Source: Wurfbainia villosa
Lineage: Eukaryota; Streptophyta; Magnoliopsida; Zingiberales; Zingiberaceae
Length of the DNA: 64,000 nucleotides
Direction of reading: 5' to 3'
Assembly: GCA_025175895.1 (NCBI GenBank)
Contig: CM045998.1
Span: 17,531,153 to 17,595,152, forward strand
Part shown: positions 24,230 through 36,242 of the stretch, piece after piece
Position numbering within the stretch: position 1 is the first letter of the stretch
Layout of the letters: each line of letters begins with the position of its first letter
The notes under the pieces: model-generated
Seen by the model: the letters and a program-made list of their open reading frames with translations, nothing else
What the model was told of the DNA's origin: nothing
Database searches by the model: none
Program-made: the position numbers and the translations under genes

Positions 24230-25480
24230 AAGGAAGAGTTGCTACATGAAGCATATCATTTGAGATTTGTTATTCATCCTGATAGTACTTGGATGTACCG
24301 AGAGTTGAAACGATTATACTGGTTGGAACGGTATGAAGAGAAATATTGCAGACTTCATTGTTCGATGTTTAGTATGCCAACAGGTGAAGGCTGAACATCA
24401 GAAACTCGCTGGATTGCTCCAGAAAATTTCGATTCCAAATTGGAAGTGGGAGCAAATCACGATGGATTTTGGTTACGGGATTACCTAGAACTCGTAAAGG
24501 ACATGATGCAATTTGGGTGATTGTGGATCGACTGATCAAATCAGCTTACTTTCTGCCTATTCATGGGACGGACTCGTTGGACCATTTGGGATTGTCATAT
24601 TGCACGGAGTGCCTTTGAGTATGATATCTGGTAAAGACTTGTGATTTATTTCGCAATTCTTGGCAGAGTCTGCAGCAGACTATGGGCACAGAGCTTCGAC
24701 TCAGTATAACATTTCATCCGTAGACAGACAGACAGTCTGAGCGTACCATTCAGACTCTGGAGGATCTATTTGATCTTGTGTCATGGATTCCGGAGGCAGT
24801 TGGGAAGACCACGTTCAATTAGTGGAATTTACCTATAACAACAACTATCACTCCTCCATTCAGATGGCTCCTTCTGAGGCCTTAGATGGCAGACCATGCA
24901 GATCTCCTGTGTTGTGGGAGGAGGTTGGGGAACGACAGCTATTGGGGCCACAGAGTATCCAACATGATGCAGAGTTGGTGCGCGTCATCAGATGATGGTT
25001 ATTAGAGGCACGGGATCGACAGAAGAGTTACGCAGACCGGAGGCGAACGCCTTTGGAATTCTCAGATAGGGATCAGGTACTTCTGTATGTTTCACCTACG
25101 AAAGGGGTGAAACGATTTGGGCTAAAAGGGAAATTAGTTCCATGCTATATTGGCCCATTTTAGATATTGACGTGGATTGGAGGTGTGGCTTATCGGTTGA
25201 CTTTACCTCCGACACTGGTGGGTGTTCATAACGTATTTCATGTTTCTATGCTGAGAAAATACGTGCCGCATTCAGATCGTGTTCTGAAGGAGGTTCCGAG
25301 TCCACTCCAGGCGAATACGACTTATGAGAAGATTCCAGTACGGATTCTTGGTCGCAAGGAGCATAGTTGCGGAACAAAACCATCCGACTTGTAAGGGTTG
25401 GATGGAAGCATCATACCGATGAGAAGGCTACGTGGGAGCTGGAAGATACTATCCAAGCTCGATACCCTCATCTATTCACT
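24230..25480 (+). pseudogene. B integrase and chromodomain-position remnant
   Basis: From 24240 comes a worn HHCC zinc-binding part (RCLVCQQVKAEHQKL), then a WKWEQITMDFG-like segment and the HDAIWVIVDRLIKSAYFLP part of the core. NNNYHSSIQMAPSEALDGR follows at 24783-24995. The C-terminal GPY region and LPPTLVGVHNVFHVSMLRKY are at 25167-25394, then TTYEKIPVRILGRKE, where chromoviruses of the Tekay/Del type carry their chromodomain. Frameshifts and stops break it at least four times. The polypurine tract follows at 25566. Confidence 0.85.
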
Positions 25481-25565
25481 TGAGGAATGTATCTAGTCCT
25501 TTCGAAAACTTGCTTGAAGTAATTTTTGCATGTAAGTACGATATTTGGGGACCAAATTTTTTATT

Positions 25566-25577
25566 AGTGGGGGAGAA
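25566..25577 (+). other. Polypurine tract of B
   Basis: AGTGGGGGAGAA immediately precedes the 3' LTR start TGTAAAAC. The same tract precedes D's 3' LTR (44168-44179) and, on the minus strand, C's (31584-31595). Confidence 0.8.
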
Positions 25578-27296
25578 TGTAAAACACTGAAAAAAATAAT
25601 AAAAAACTAAAATAAAATAATGCTTATTAATTAGGAAAATACCCTATGGAATTTTTCAGGAATTTTTAGAAAAAATTTCTGGATTTAAATGGAAGTTTTA
25701 TGGACATTTCAGGGGGATAAAGTGGATATGCTTTTGTAAAGCATGTTTAGACTCTCTGCTATTAAGAAATTAATAGGTTTAAATGCTAAACGTTACTTTT
25801 TTTTCTCTCGCCGATTTCCCTTTTAACCGCGCGACCCTTCCCTTTTTCTCCCGAGCGTTAATCAGCCGCCCGCTCCTCCTTCTTCTCTTCTCATCTTGAT
25901 CTTTCCTCTTCTCCACCCTCCATGCCGCTCACTGCACCGCTCGTCGCTCGTCGCCACCGTGAGAGATCTGCTGCCGCCCCGATGCCGCAGCCTTCAAATC
26001 TCGATCCATTGATGCCACCGCCTCCTTGTCATGCTCTGTCAACTGGGATGACAGCGAGCATCGATTGCCACCCTCTTCCACTTGCGGCCATTGCCTGCCT
26101 CGTCTCAGCCGCGGTTCTGCCTCTCTCGATCTCACTCAAGTGCCGGCCATTTTTTCCCCTCTCTGTTTCTTCCGATCCGACGACAACAGGTGTTGCCTCC
26201 CCATCACAGCTTCAGTGCCACAGCTCCTCTTCCGATGTTGATTTCGATCTATAGTCGCCTTGGATCACATACTCCAATCGAGCATCATGAGCTCATCTTG
26301 CCTCCGACCGTCATTTTCCCCCTCTCGGTCGACACCGAGATCCCAACATTGTTGCTTTTCCCTTTGCAGTCCTAGGGTGCTCGGCTAGTTGCTATCACTG
26401 CATTTTCCGTGAATGGATCTCAACTACCGCCTGTTCCGTGGGTTGCCTCCAGTGTCGCCGGCACATCCAATTTCTAGTAATGATCTCGTTTCGTTCTGTT
26501 TTCCTTTGATTAAAAGTTTTGAGATGGTAGATCAGCAGAAAATTGTGGCATTTGTGATTACAGGTGATTGAGGAGTAAGGAAGTGGATTGAATCTTCCAG
26601 ATTTAGGTAGGCTGTGAGAGGTAAGTTCTGATTTGGATTTTTGTGAAGGGGTGCTTTGAAGACTTTGTTCCGGATCTGTGTAGGGACTTCACCTGAACTA
26701 ATCTGATTGATCCAGCTGTGAATGTCTATGTTGGGATCAAGGAACTGGGCTAGATAAACTAGGTAAGTTTTGGCTTGAATGTTATGAATATGAAATTAGA
26801 CTTAAAGTAATCTTGTTGGTGGTGGTATTTATTGTGATATGGATTTCAGTGTATTTATATATATATATCTCTGTCATAGATTATGGATAATGTTACTTTG
26901 TAAATGATCAGGTGATTGGGGGTGAGCAGTAGTAGGTTTGGTTCCATGTATCCACCGTGGGGAATTGATACTTTAACTGTAGATTGAGTTGTTATTTAGT
27001 TAGCTTGATTAGCTATGATTAAATTGATAGTTTGGTACAATGATTAAGAACTAATGGAAAGAAACTATTCAGTTAGTTGATAGAGATACGAAGTTAATGT
27101 AGGATAAGGATTTCATCCTAATATTGGAATTGATAGCACTGTTGGAATTATGAAGAACTTAGATATGTTCTTTGCTCTTTCTTGCAGGATTTTAATTGTG
27201 AGAAATTCTTGGACGTGGAGATTTATTGGATATTCTACATATTATGTGGGTAATTTTCTACCCTGGTCAGGTAGTTGTTGTTACATACAGATTTAG

Positions 27297-27324
<28 letters not shown>
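27297..27324. repeat. (AT)14 microsatellite
   Basis: Perfect AT run inside B's 3' LTR; the 5' LTR has only about five units at the same point (19029-19038). Confidence 0.9.
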
Positions 27325-27327
<3 letters not shown>

Positions 27328-28369
27328 ATCATATTATATGTTCATATTACCTTGACCCCACTCTTATTTATTCTTGTGCTTGATACTTTGTCTTTGGCCT
27401 ATATGCTCATTGTTGTTATCACATTTTCTTCATCATGATTAGTAGTTATAGATGTGATGTAGGTAAAACTATAAATGCTTAGTAATGTGTAAATAGTGGA
27501 GTACGGATGATGACCTGATTTGTAAATTGGGAAAGAGGTCATCTATAAGTGGGTAATGTCCTAAACGTAGGTTTGATATCAATACCCTTATGTTGCTTGT
27601 TTACTACCGATCATGTATTGTGTAAATTGTTAGGTAAATTATGATTAGTGTGTCACTATGGACCAGTGGTCCTAGCTTGTTATGATCCGTTGATTACGAC
27701 TCTTTATAGGATAGAGAGTGCATAGATCAGTTGAGTATGAATCTCTACAGGATAGAGAGTGCTATGATCAGTTGAGTACAACTCTTTGCATGATAGAGAG
27801 TGCGTAAATCAGATTGGTATGACTCTCTGTAGGATAGAGAGTCTGTGGTGGATGTCTATATGTGTGACTTTGCATTCATGTCATTTGCATGCATGCTGAC
27901 GACGTGGTCTTCCTTATGGTTGAGAGGGTCGTCAGTCATCCTGCCTCCACGGTTACTCATAGGAGGAGAAACTAGTGTGAGGGAAGAGTATTGGATGTGT
28001 CGCACTCTACCGCTATAGACGGTGGTAGTTGGATTTGCGTGTCATTGTCCTGCGTGTGTGGCACTCAACCACTCATGGGTAGTGACTGTCGGAGTGGCCA
28101 ATAGTAGGGACCCCGTCGAGTAGCTTGATCTTTACGCTTATATGTTACTCGATCATACTGCCCACTCGGCCACTCGAGAGTAGTGGTTGGTGTTGAGTTG
28201 GGATAGTTGTCATATCATGCCACCGAGGCCACACTGGGGTCATGGTAGCTTTTGGGTGAGCCGGCATGACCATGCATGTTGCATTGCTGTGACTTATGGC
28301 ATTTTTGCATATTGTCATATATATACATATATGCATGTATATATATATATATATGGATTATTGTGATTA

Positions 28370-28370
<1 letters not shown>

Positions 28371-28404
<34 letters not shown>
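28371..28404. repeat. (TA)17 microsatellite
   Basis: Perfect TA run in B's 3' LTR, expanded relative to the 5' LTR copy (20071-20083). Confidence 0.9.
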
Positions 28405-28410
<6 letters not shown>

Positions 28411-29212
28411 TATGCTTATTGTGATGTTGCATTTGATTGTACTATGCTTGTTGCATTTGGTTGTACATCATCTTCATACATGCTACCCGCATCTGTTATA
28501 TGGTTGTGTCGGATACTTGTATACTTGTTGGTTAGACTATTGCATGCTTTGATCAGTCTTTATGATGTTGTATGGTTTAGACCAGATTTCCAATTATATA
28601 CATATATTGTGGATATGTGCTCAGGTTGGATAGGTGTAGCGTAGCAGACTTTCAGGTATGTCTGCATTTTACGTTGGTCATTTGGTTAAAAGGTATATAC
28701 ATGTATATGTTTATCATGCTAGTGTTACCTGATGTACCTGTAGATTTTTTTTATTGAATTTCATGTGATATTTGATATATATATATATATATATTTCCTA
28801 TTACTTGTTGAGACTCACCACCATGGACCCTTGGTTTTTCTGTCGCCTAGGTAACAGGTAGAAGTCTTCGTGACGGCTTGGAGCTTCGCCAGTGGTCCAT
28901 CCCATCTCCATTTTTCGAGCCTCCCATGGATTTTGGTTTATTTGTGTACTTTCATTTGTGTTCGATATTTTATGTACGGTTTGATACTGTGGACTTGTCA
29001 GGTGGTGTACACCTATGTTAGTTTTAGATTGTATGTCAGTATGTGTGGTTATGGGTGTTTGGTTTTATGTTTTCCGCTGTGTTTTGATATATATATGCTT
29101 GTTATGTTGTGGTTGTGGGCCTAAGGGCCTTATATTAATGGAATATGTTGCCACGTACAGGGGAGATGTCGTCCGTTTGCTTTTCGGCACGGCATACTCT
29201 CGGGGCATGACA

Positions 29213-29778
29213 ATCTCTCAGTAGGCGAAGGATTTCCTGAAGTGACGAATAGAGGGGGAGGGTGGCAGCTCGAGCTGCCACCCGGTCGACCTATTAAAAG
29301 GGGACTCTGGCCGGACAAACAAAAACTTGGACTTCCAGTGTTTATGGGAAGTAGCAAGGTTCGACAAGAACTTTATTTCTTGTCGAGCTGAGAAGAAGAA
29401 GACTCCCGCCTCTTTCTTCTTTGGGATAAAGTAGGAGTGAAAAGCTTCAGCCGAGAGGGGGAGGTGATAGAATAGGAAAATAATGATAAAGTCGTCGATG
29501 ATGCTAAAGGCATTTGGGGATAATTGGTTCAAAGGGATCCAAAAGTAAGAAGATAGTTCAGCGAAAAAGGGATGCAAGGGGAAGCGGAGGCCGGCGGGTA
29601 GCTGGTCGAGAAAGAATGTGGTAAATTCAGAAGGAGGCTCGTGAGGCCGCTGCTCCCTTTAAGGGGACCGTAGCCTATACGAGTTGGGTATATGAAATGC
29701 AGACCGAGCCTCAGAGCGAACCTCCGGGTCAACGATGCTGCGGGCTCTCAAATACCAGATATTGGTATTGGAAGCCAT
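29213..29778 (-). pseudogene. Tat antisense gene, exon 1 start
   Basis: First part of the antisense gene, starting at the ATG at 29778 (MASNTNIWYLRARS). After a frameshift near 29660 it continues LHPFFAELSSYFWIPLNQLS and LFVRPESPFNRSTGW, the pattern of the plant 'putative gypsy type transposon' domain (Pfam PF04195, from memory of the family). It ends SIRHFRKSFAY with a stop at the B insertion and resumes at 14088. The domain has no proven activity. An upstream frame from 29850 adds a hydrophobic stretch that is probably leader, since homologues start at MASN. Confidence 0.75.
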
Positions 29779-30200
29779 TGCAAAAAAAAGGAAGACGAAG
29801 AGAAGAGGACTTACAAGAGTAACAGTGCCGGAGAAGAAGGAATAGGTCATCGGAGAGGAAAGGCGAGAGGAAGCGACGCACGTAAAGTAGCAAGAATCAA
29901 GGAGCGGAGAGTCACTTATAGGGATATTGCGGCGGCTCTCCTCCCGAGGGTCTCATTTGGGGACACATGGCATAACTAGGTGAACCCTAGAAAGATGAGA
30001 TAATCATAACAAAATCCTCGCATTAATATGCATTAATGGATACGTCCAAAAGCGAGATTTTCTCCGTTCCCGAGGAACCCTTACTAGGTGTCACTTCCCA
30101 TGCCTCATTAAGATGACAGAGAAAAATCATGGCACAATAAGACCAGTCTAGTCAGTCAAGCTACGTCTATCCTTCGACTAGACTCAGGGGAGGATGCCTA
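29779..30200. other. Tat region before the 3' LTR
   Basis: Non-coding spacer upstream of the antisense start, so it should contain that gene's promoter; I see no clear TATA box. A purine-rich run CAGGGGAGGA (30185-30194) a few bases before 30201 is the likely plus-strand polypurine tract of element A. Confidence 0.5.
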
Positions 30201-30765
30201 TGATACCGGGAAAAACTAACCTATGACTAGGAGCGTAGCTGGCTACCCCACATCATCTATTAGGCCAGATGCCCGCGTCTCGGCTCAGACACCTATTATG
30301 TCAGACGCCCCGCGTCTTGACTCGGCATTAAGTCAGACACCCTACGTCTCGGCTCAGACACCTATTATGCCAGACATCCCGTGTCTCGGCCCGGCATTAA
30401 GCTAGATCTCCCGTGTCTCATCTCATCCATCTCACATCTCGACAAAGATACATCATCTTGGACATATGGCTTCTCGACATAAATTATCTTAGCCAAAGGA
30501 CGTGGCGGATATTTCATACTCCAGGGTCCACCAAGCAATCCTCGTCAACATCCCTCTCCGACCAAGAAGCAGAGGCCCATACTGATTTTCAGAGGAATGT
30601 TTATCGCATTAATGAGGAGTTGTCTCCTATCAACCACACGACATATCTTAATTGCGGCCCACGCGCCTGCAACATTTATGAAGGTAACGACCCTATTACT
30701 TATTGGAGCAGGCGTACACATCTCATGAAGTCATACCGTGGCGGTGGTCACGTGTCTGGATCTAC
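30201..30765 (+). repeat. Tat element A 3' LTR (right end approximate)
   Basis: Begins TGATACCGGGAAAAAC after the polypurine tract. It contains imperfect repeats of GTCTCGGCTCAGACACCTATTATG between 30250 and 30420. The right end is not certain; from about 30780 the sequence is chromovirus C LTR. No partner 5' LTR lies in the window. The frame at 30413-30853 spans this junction and is not a gene. Confidence 0.6.
30250..30420 (+). repeat. Short tandem repeats in the Tat LTR
   Basis: About four imperfect units with CGTCTCGGCTCAGACACC and CCAGACGCCCC motifs alternate at 30-70 bp. The repeat lies in the early LTR, where enhancers are expected. Confidence 0.6.
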
Positions 30766-31583
30766 TCCAAATTTCTATTGGTTGCGACTGAGGGAATGGT
30801 GGTGGTGGTCGCGTGGCTGGCTACGGGCAAATGAAATTGCTGCTCCCATTTGATGCTGGCAATTGCTACAAGGATCCAAACTATGGTGGCATCAGAAGAA
30901 GAAGAACGCATCGACAAAGATCTGAGCAGCTGACAATGCAACAATGAGATTGCAAGGCTTGAGATCAGCATCGAAAAACTCAGCGACGATGATTGGTAAG
31001 AATATAGCACGGCAATGGGGCGACATATCCAATCTTCACGATTGGGTAAAAAGAAAGAAATGGTGGAAGAGAAGAAAGAGGCTCGCGTGGATCAGCTGCG
31101 ACACGAAATCTAGAGAAGTCGACGACGATCGACTTGCTGGCAAGGTAGGCGACGAATGATGTGGCGGCGGCGATAAGGAGCGACGCTTGATCAGACCTGG
31201 CAGCAACATCAACTCTTTCGCTCGAGCAAAGAGGCAAAAGAGAAAATAAGAAAAGGGAATCGAGATCAAGAGATGCGGTATGAGGAGAAGGAGAAAACAC
31301 GATTGAGAGAAGAGGAAAGGAAAGGGATCCGAAAAGTGGCAGAAGGAACGGGAAGTTTAGGAAATAAAGACCTAGTTTTTTTTCTTATTTATAGCTTAGA
31401 TTAACTTCCCTAAACAAGGCCTTTAAAAGCCTATTTGATCTTTCACCATAAAATGTCATAAGAATTCCATTTAAATCCAGAATTTTTTTTAAAAAATCCT
31501 GAAAATTCTATAAGTTATTTTTCCTAATTAACAAGTATTATTTTATTATTTTTATTTTATTTTATTTTTCAATTTATATTACA

Positions 31584-34281
31584 TTGTCCCCCACTAATAA
31601 AAATTTGATTCCCAAATTTCCTACCCAAGTACCATGAATAAGCATTGTCATGCTGAACAACTCAAGTACTTTGGGAAGAGTTAGGCACCTCAAGTAACTA
31701 TAAAGATCCTTATAACCTACATGGTCAATATATATGAACTCTTCTAATCTCATTTGGAAACCACAAGGTAGAGGAACAACTCTGTACATCTGGCAACTCT
31801 GCATTGTATTCCATCACCGATCGAACGATTATCCTGCTTGAAGCTCAAAAATTTCCTGATGAAGAGACACACAACATGACACAGGGAAATACCTTCTCTC
31901 TGCATCAATACAAATCAAGTATTCAATAGTGCCATCACGATTATCTAACCAGGCTCAAGAAACTCAATGGTCTCAAATATCGCTTACAAAGATGATGTCA
32001 AACAAATCCAAATACTCCATGAGTCCTCGATTCCTCAAATCTAGGAATATGACTAGAGCACTAGTAAATCCAAACAGCATCACCCAAAATTCATAATGTT
32101 TACACCGAGTGTGAAATGTCATCTTTTGCACATCTACATCTTTCACTCTAAGCTAATGATATCCTAATCCTAAATCAACCCTAGAGTATACACAGGTGTC
32201 CTTTAGTTAATCTAAACAGATCATCTATCTAAACACAAAGGATATTCATTCTCAACAACTAATGCATTCTGTCGTCGACAATCGATGCATAATCTGATAA
32301 ATCAATCTTTTTTTTTAACAAAGTCCTAGATCCTCCCAAGGAGAAATACTGGGATAGATAAATCCCTCATCCCATATCTACTATAATCATAACCTACGTT
32401 CTTCCAAATTCACATAGTGGCATCCGGTATGGGATTTTCGATACCAGAGTCATTTCTGGAGTTATATTGATCACATACTCCACTTTTCCATGCAGTGGCA
32501 AGCTGGGGAGTTCATCTGAAACTACATCCGAATACTCTCAAACTATACGCACATCTGAGAGGCATGACATACTAACATTCCCAAAATTTAGATAAACATA
32601 GGGATATGTCTGCAGTAAAGATATGTCTATCAAAGTCTAAGGGCATCCCTTGGCTTCTTGGTTGTTGGTCAACATCTCACCTGATGGTAAAGATACCACC
32701 AACCCACAAAGTCAATGTATAGGAACTCCCCTAATCCCATCCAAAATCACTCTAAACTTAACGAAGATGAACTACCCGTATCAATCAATATATCTACTAA
32801 GATAATATTTCGAATGACCAATCCTTCAACCCTCTACGCCTCCTCTCGAGTAATGAGGTAAACTCATCCAACTTCTGTTCTTGACGACTTAGTTTCTGTA
32901 AGTGCAAAAGACTGCCCTTAGACGGTGTCGGTGTGATAATCCGTTCTTCAGTGATGATTTCTGTTATTGAGATTATGGATTGTTCTCCTGAAGGCAATAT
33001 CAATGGTCTTCAACTGAGTCTTCAAAGTATACCCTCTCATCATATATATACTGGTTGCCTACTGTAGAAGCAGATAGACTGATCCAATTGTATAATCGGA
33101 CTTTGCATGTCTTCGTGATCTGCACTGCACGCACAAAATCTCTTCGGAGTCATTCTTCTGATTTCGCTGATAAGCATGAGAAGGTTCTAATGATCTGTCA
33201 TTGATCTTCTATGGTGGGAAAGTAGCACATGACCCATGACTCCAATCTTGCTCCTTTTGTCCAACATTCAGAGGTTTCTGATTCCAATATTTGACTTGCA
33301 ATGTCTGCTTATCGGTTCCAACTCTTAAAACAGTTGTATAGAGTTATTTCTATATTCATGACTCGATCTAAGGTATACTAGTAGGAGGTCATAGAAGATC
33401 CAAGCATCCTGATCCAAATGTAAGCCAATAAACCCTAGGTGGCTTAAGACATCCATTCATCTTCTTCAGCTATTAGGTGGGCGTAAACTTTGGAAGTCTA
33501 ACAACCCTGTATGGTACTCCCATTATCGAACAATCACCCTACTTGATGCTCAAGAATTTCCTGACAATGTGTTAAAGAAATGACGTGGGGAAATACTCTC
33601 TCACAATATCACTAAATCGTAACCAAGTGATATACTATTCTCCGAAGATTATTTTCTACATCTTCAACCAAGTAACGGCCTGATCCCAAAAATGATATGC
33701 AATTAACTCTACTTTCTCTACATAACACAAATTGAGTACTCAAAAGTACCTTCAAAGTTATAAAACCAAGCTCAAGCAGTTGAAGGATCAAAATCTCTAT
33801 GAAAAATCGTGAACTAATCCTCCACTATCTGCATCAACAATAGAATACAAGCCTTGTCCATTACCTCAGATAATGATCTGACTAGCATACTTAGTGAAAA
33901 TTCCTAAGATCGTAATCTTTGATCTCCAATAAAGGGTGACTGTCTAACCTCTGATTTCCAATTTGGTATCAGTCGGCTCTCCAAGGTAATTCAACTTTTC
34001 GAAAGCAGGTACATGTCTAATAGACTCAACATGTCATTTCCGTGGTCAACCCACACCACGACTACAAATAGTAACTAACACACTACATGATATTTCTTGT
34101 TATGAACAACTACATGCATAATCAACAATAAGGTATATAATCACCAAATTCATTCCTTACATCCTATTGCTCAGAGAAGTCCCACCGCTGCCAAGTCCCA
34201 AAACTCACAAAGTCAAAACCAAGTAAAACAAAATTTGATGTCCGAATGAAATAAAATCTGAAAGTGAACTTTGCAACCTAG
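31584..34281 (-). pseudogene. C gag and RT remnants
   Basis: Read on the minus strand, an altered zinc knuckle is at 33133-33092 (CVQCRSRRHAKSDY, again Tyr for the last Cys). An RT block is at 32292-32240, reading LCIDCRRQNALVVENEYP. At 32269-32277 C has sense codons (CGA CGA CAG) where B and D have a TGA TAG pair. No RNase H, integrase or chromodomain was found between there and the polypurine tract at 31595. Small frames in this region show no family features. Confidence 0.65.
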
Positions 34282-34294
34282 GGCTCTGATACCA
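34282..34294 (-). other. Primer-binding site of C
   Basis: TGGTATCAGAGCC on the minus strand, seven bases from the LTR end. Confidence 0.85.
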
Positions 34295-34301
34295 ATAAAA
34301 T

Positions 34302-36242
34302 TGTCATGCCCCGGGGTATACTTGTCCATCAACTGGACGGTACCCATTAGTGACAATATAAGATACAACCTTGATACACGTCTCAAATATCTATTGTCAC
34401 ACAAGCTATATACAATATCAAAGCAAAATGTTCGAATATAGGATAAAAAATCACAAAGGTGCATGTCGGCATGACTTTAATTCACTCAGAAAACATAAAC
34501 GAACAAGCTGATAACCACGGATACAAAATACTAAAGCTCAACTTTAAAATACATATCAAAGTGTGAACCACATACATATCGAAATACGAAACAATAAGGA
34601 AATAAAAATCCAACATCTCGATGTGAGGTGGGATCGACTGGCAGAAACTCCGAGCATCAGAACATATCCTCAATATTCTATCTGCTACTTGGGCGACAGA
34701 AAAACTCAGGTTCTGTAGTGGTGAGTATAAGACTCAGTGGTATATGAAAGATAGGGCATGAACTAAATAAACATATGGAGGCCAAAGGATATATAGTCAT
34801 ACAGGAAATATCAACTAAACAATAATAAGAATATAATAAATCCATGTACTAACTTGATCCTCCAGGTATAATGTACTGAACGAAAATAAATAGAGATGTG
34901 TAATAGTATAGCTTGTGGCCACGTGAGCAACATAGGACAGCATAAAACATGCAAATGACATGAATGACCACGTACAAACATATGCAACAATCACAGCTCA
35001 AACATATGCAATAAATCACAAGCATATGCAATATATCACCAATATGTACAACACACATCATAATGCATATGCATGGTCATTGTCTGCACCTCGCTACCAT
35101 AACCCCGATGTATGGCCTGGGTGGACAGACACATGACAATGGCAATCGACTCCGACTACCACTACTCTCGAGTGGAACTAAGTGGACAGTGTATAATAGC
35201 TATCTAGTTACCATGGGGTCTCTGCTGCTCGCAACTCTAGCTATCACTACCTCTGAGTGCCTGAGTGGGAACGACAAGACGAGCACGCACCTTCACCACC
35301 ACTACCCCCTGAGTGGTCAAGTGTGCTATAGGGGGGTGACATCTCTTAACCACAAGAGAGATATAGTCGTCAGCATGCATGTAGTGCGATGATAAATAAA
35401 AAATAAATACAACAAACCTATAAGTACAATCATAACTATACAACAATAATATATAATCATAATCAGAAATCTAAATCATAACCAATGCATATCAAAATAG
35501 CAGGAATAACGGTACCAAATAAAACGGATAGCAAAAGAGATTGTATAGACATCAAGTAGATCATCTCTAAGATCACGTAGATAAGTATCAAGCACAAGAA
35601 AAATATCGAGTGGAGTCAAGATAAAGATCCTAATATCATATCCGTTCGTGCACTAAGATAAAAGATCTACAATAGTCAAATGAAGAACTACCCACTTAAT
35701 AAGTAGATCATGCTGATGGTCTTCGCGTCCACAAATCTATCTTGAATCATGGTCCTGCAATTAACATACAAATATTAACAAGTCCTATCACAAGTCCAAT
35801 GATGATATCAAATCCCAAATCAACCTTAAATCCTAATTAGCTAACCAACCAATACACCGATACAATTATCGTTTAAATCAATTATTTAAATCAGATTCCA
35901 TTCCTTGTATAATCCATAATAACACCTTTACACCATCTATTGCATAGATATAACACAACCTACATAACATACAAAAATCAAAGCTTACCTCCCCTAAGAG
36001 AACAATTTCGTACCCCCACTATAAAAATCATATGTAAAATCATATATATCCATAACTTTCAGTTTCAGACATACTAAACTTAGCTTCTCTTGCATAACTT
36101 TTTGATCCAAGGTTTAACTCGCAGTTTTATCTTCACAGCCAAATTAGAAACGATAGCGAACCCAATCTGGTCCAATATTTCATCTACACCAGTGAATCCA
36201 ATCACATAACCAGTTAAACTGCAAACCACAACCAATTCCAAT
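34302..36242 (-). repeat. C 5' LTR, 3' part
   Basis: It corresponds to the first 2 kb or so of solo LTR K (plus reading): TGTCATGCCCCG, the GGGCGACAGAAAAACTC segment (34690-34712), and the CACTCG module (35150-35340). It is cut by D at CCAAT (36238-36242). Confidence 0.8.

Larger units (their letters stand above)
14089..29212 (+). mobile_element. Chromovirus-type Gypsy element B with about 3.6-kb LTRs
   Basis: Both ends are defined. The left LTR starts TGTAAAA at 14089 and the right LTR ends GGCATGACA at 29212, flanked by ATCTC at 14084-14088 and 29213-29217. The element lies in exon 1 of the Tat antisense gene. The 5' LTR is split by solo LTR K. It carries a primer-binding site at 20911, a polypurine tract AGTGGGGGAGAA at 25566-25577, and a degenerate gag-pol with integrase and chromodomain-position remnants. 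The LTRs are clearly alike across their length with scattered changes, which points to moderate age. Confidence 0.92.
25578..29212 (+). repeat. 3' LTR of B
   Basis: TGTAAAACACTG to GGGGCATGACA, 3635 bp. It matches 17395-20903 throughout and differs mainly by longer TA microsatellites (27297-27324; 28371-28404) and point changes. The last base abuts the ATCTC duplication and the Tat antisense exon. Confidence 0.92.
30780..36242 (-). mobile_element. Chromovirus-type Gypsy element C, truncated at both ends
   Basis: Minus orientation. The 3' LTR part (30780-31583) opens on the minus strand with TGTAATATAAATTG, homologous to the B LTR start. The internal region is 31584-34301. The 5' LTR part (34302-36242) ends with TGTCATGCCCCG (plus reading). 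The left LTR stops at the Tat LTR and the right one stops exactly where D begins. Both interruptions fit later insertions into C, making C the oldest element here. Internal length is only 2.7 kb and no integrase is visible, so it also carries a large deletion. Confidence 0.8.
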
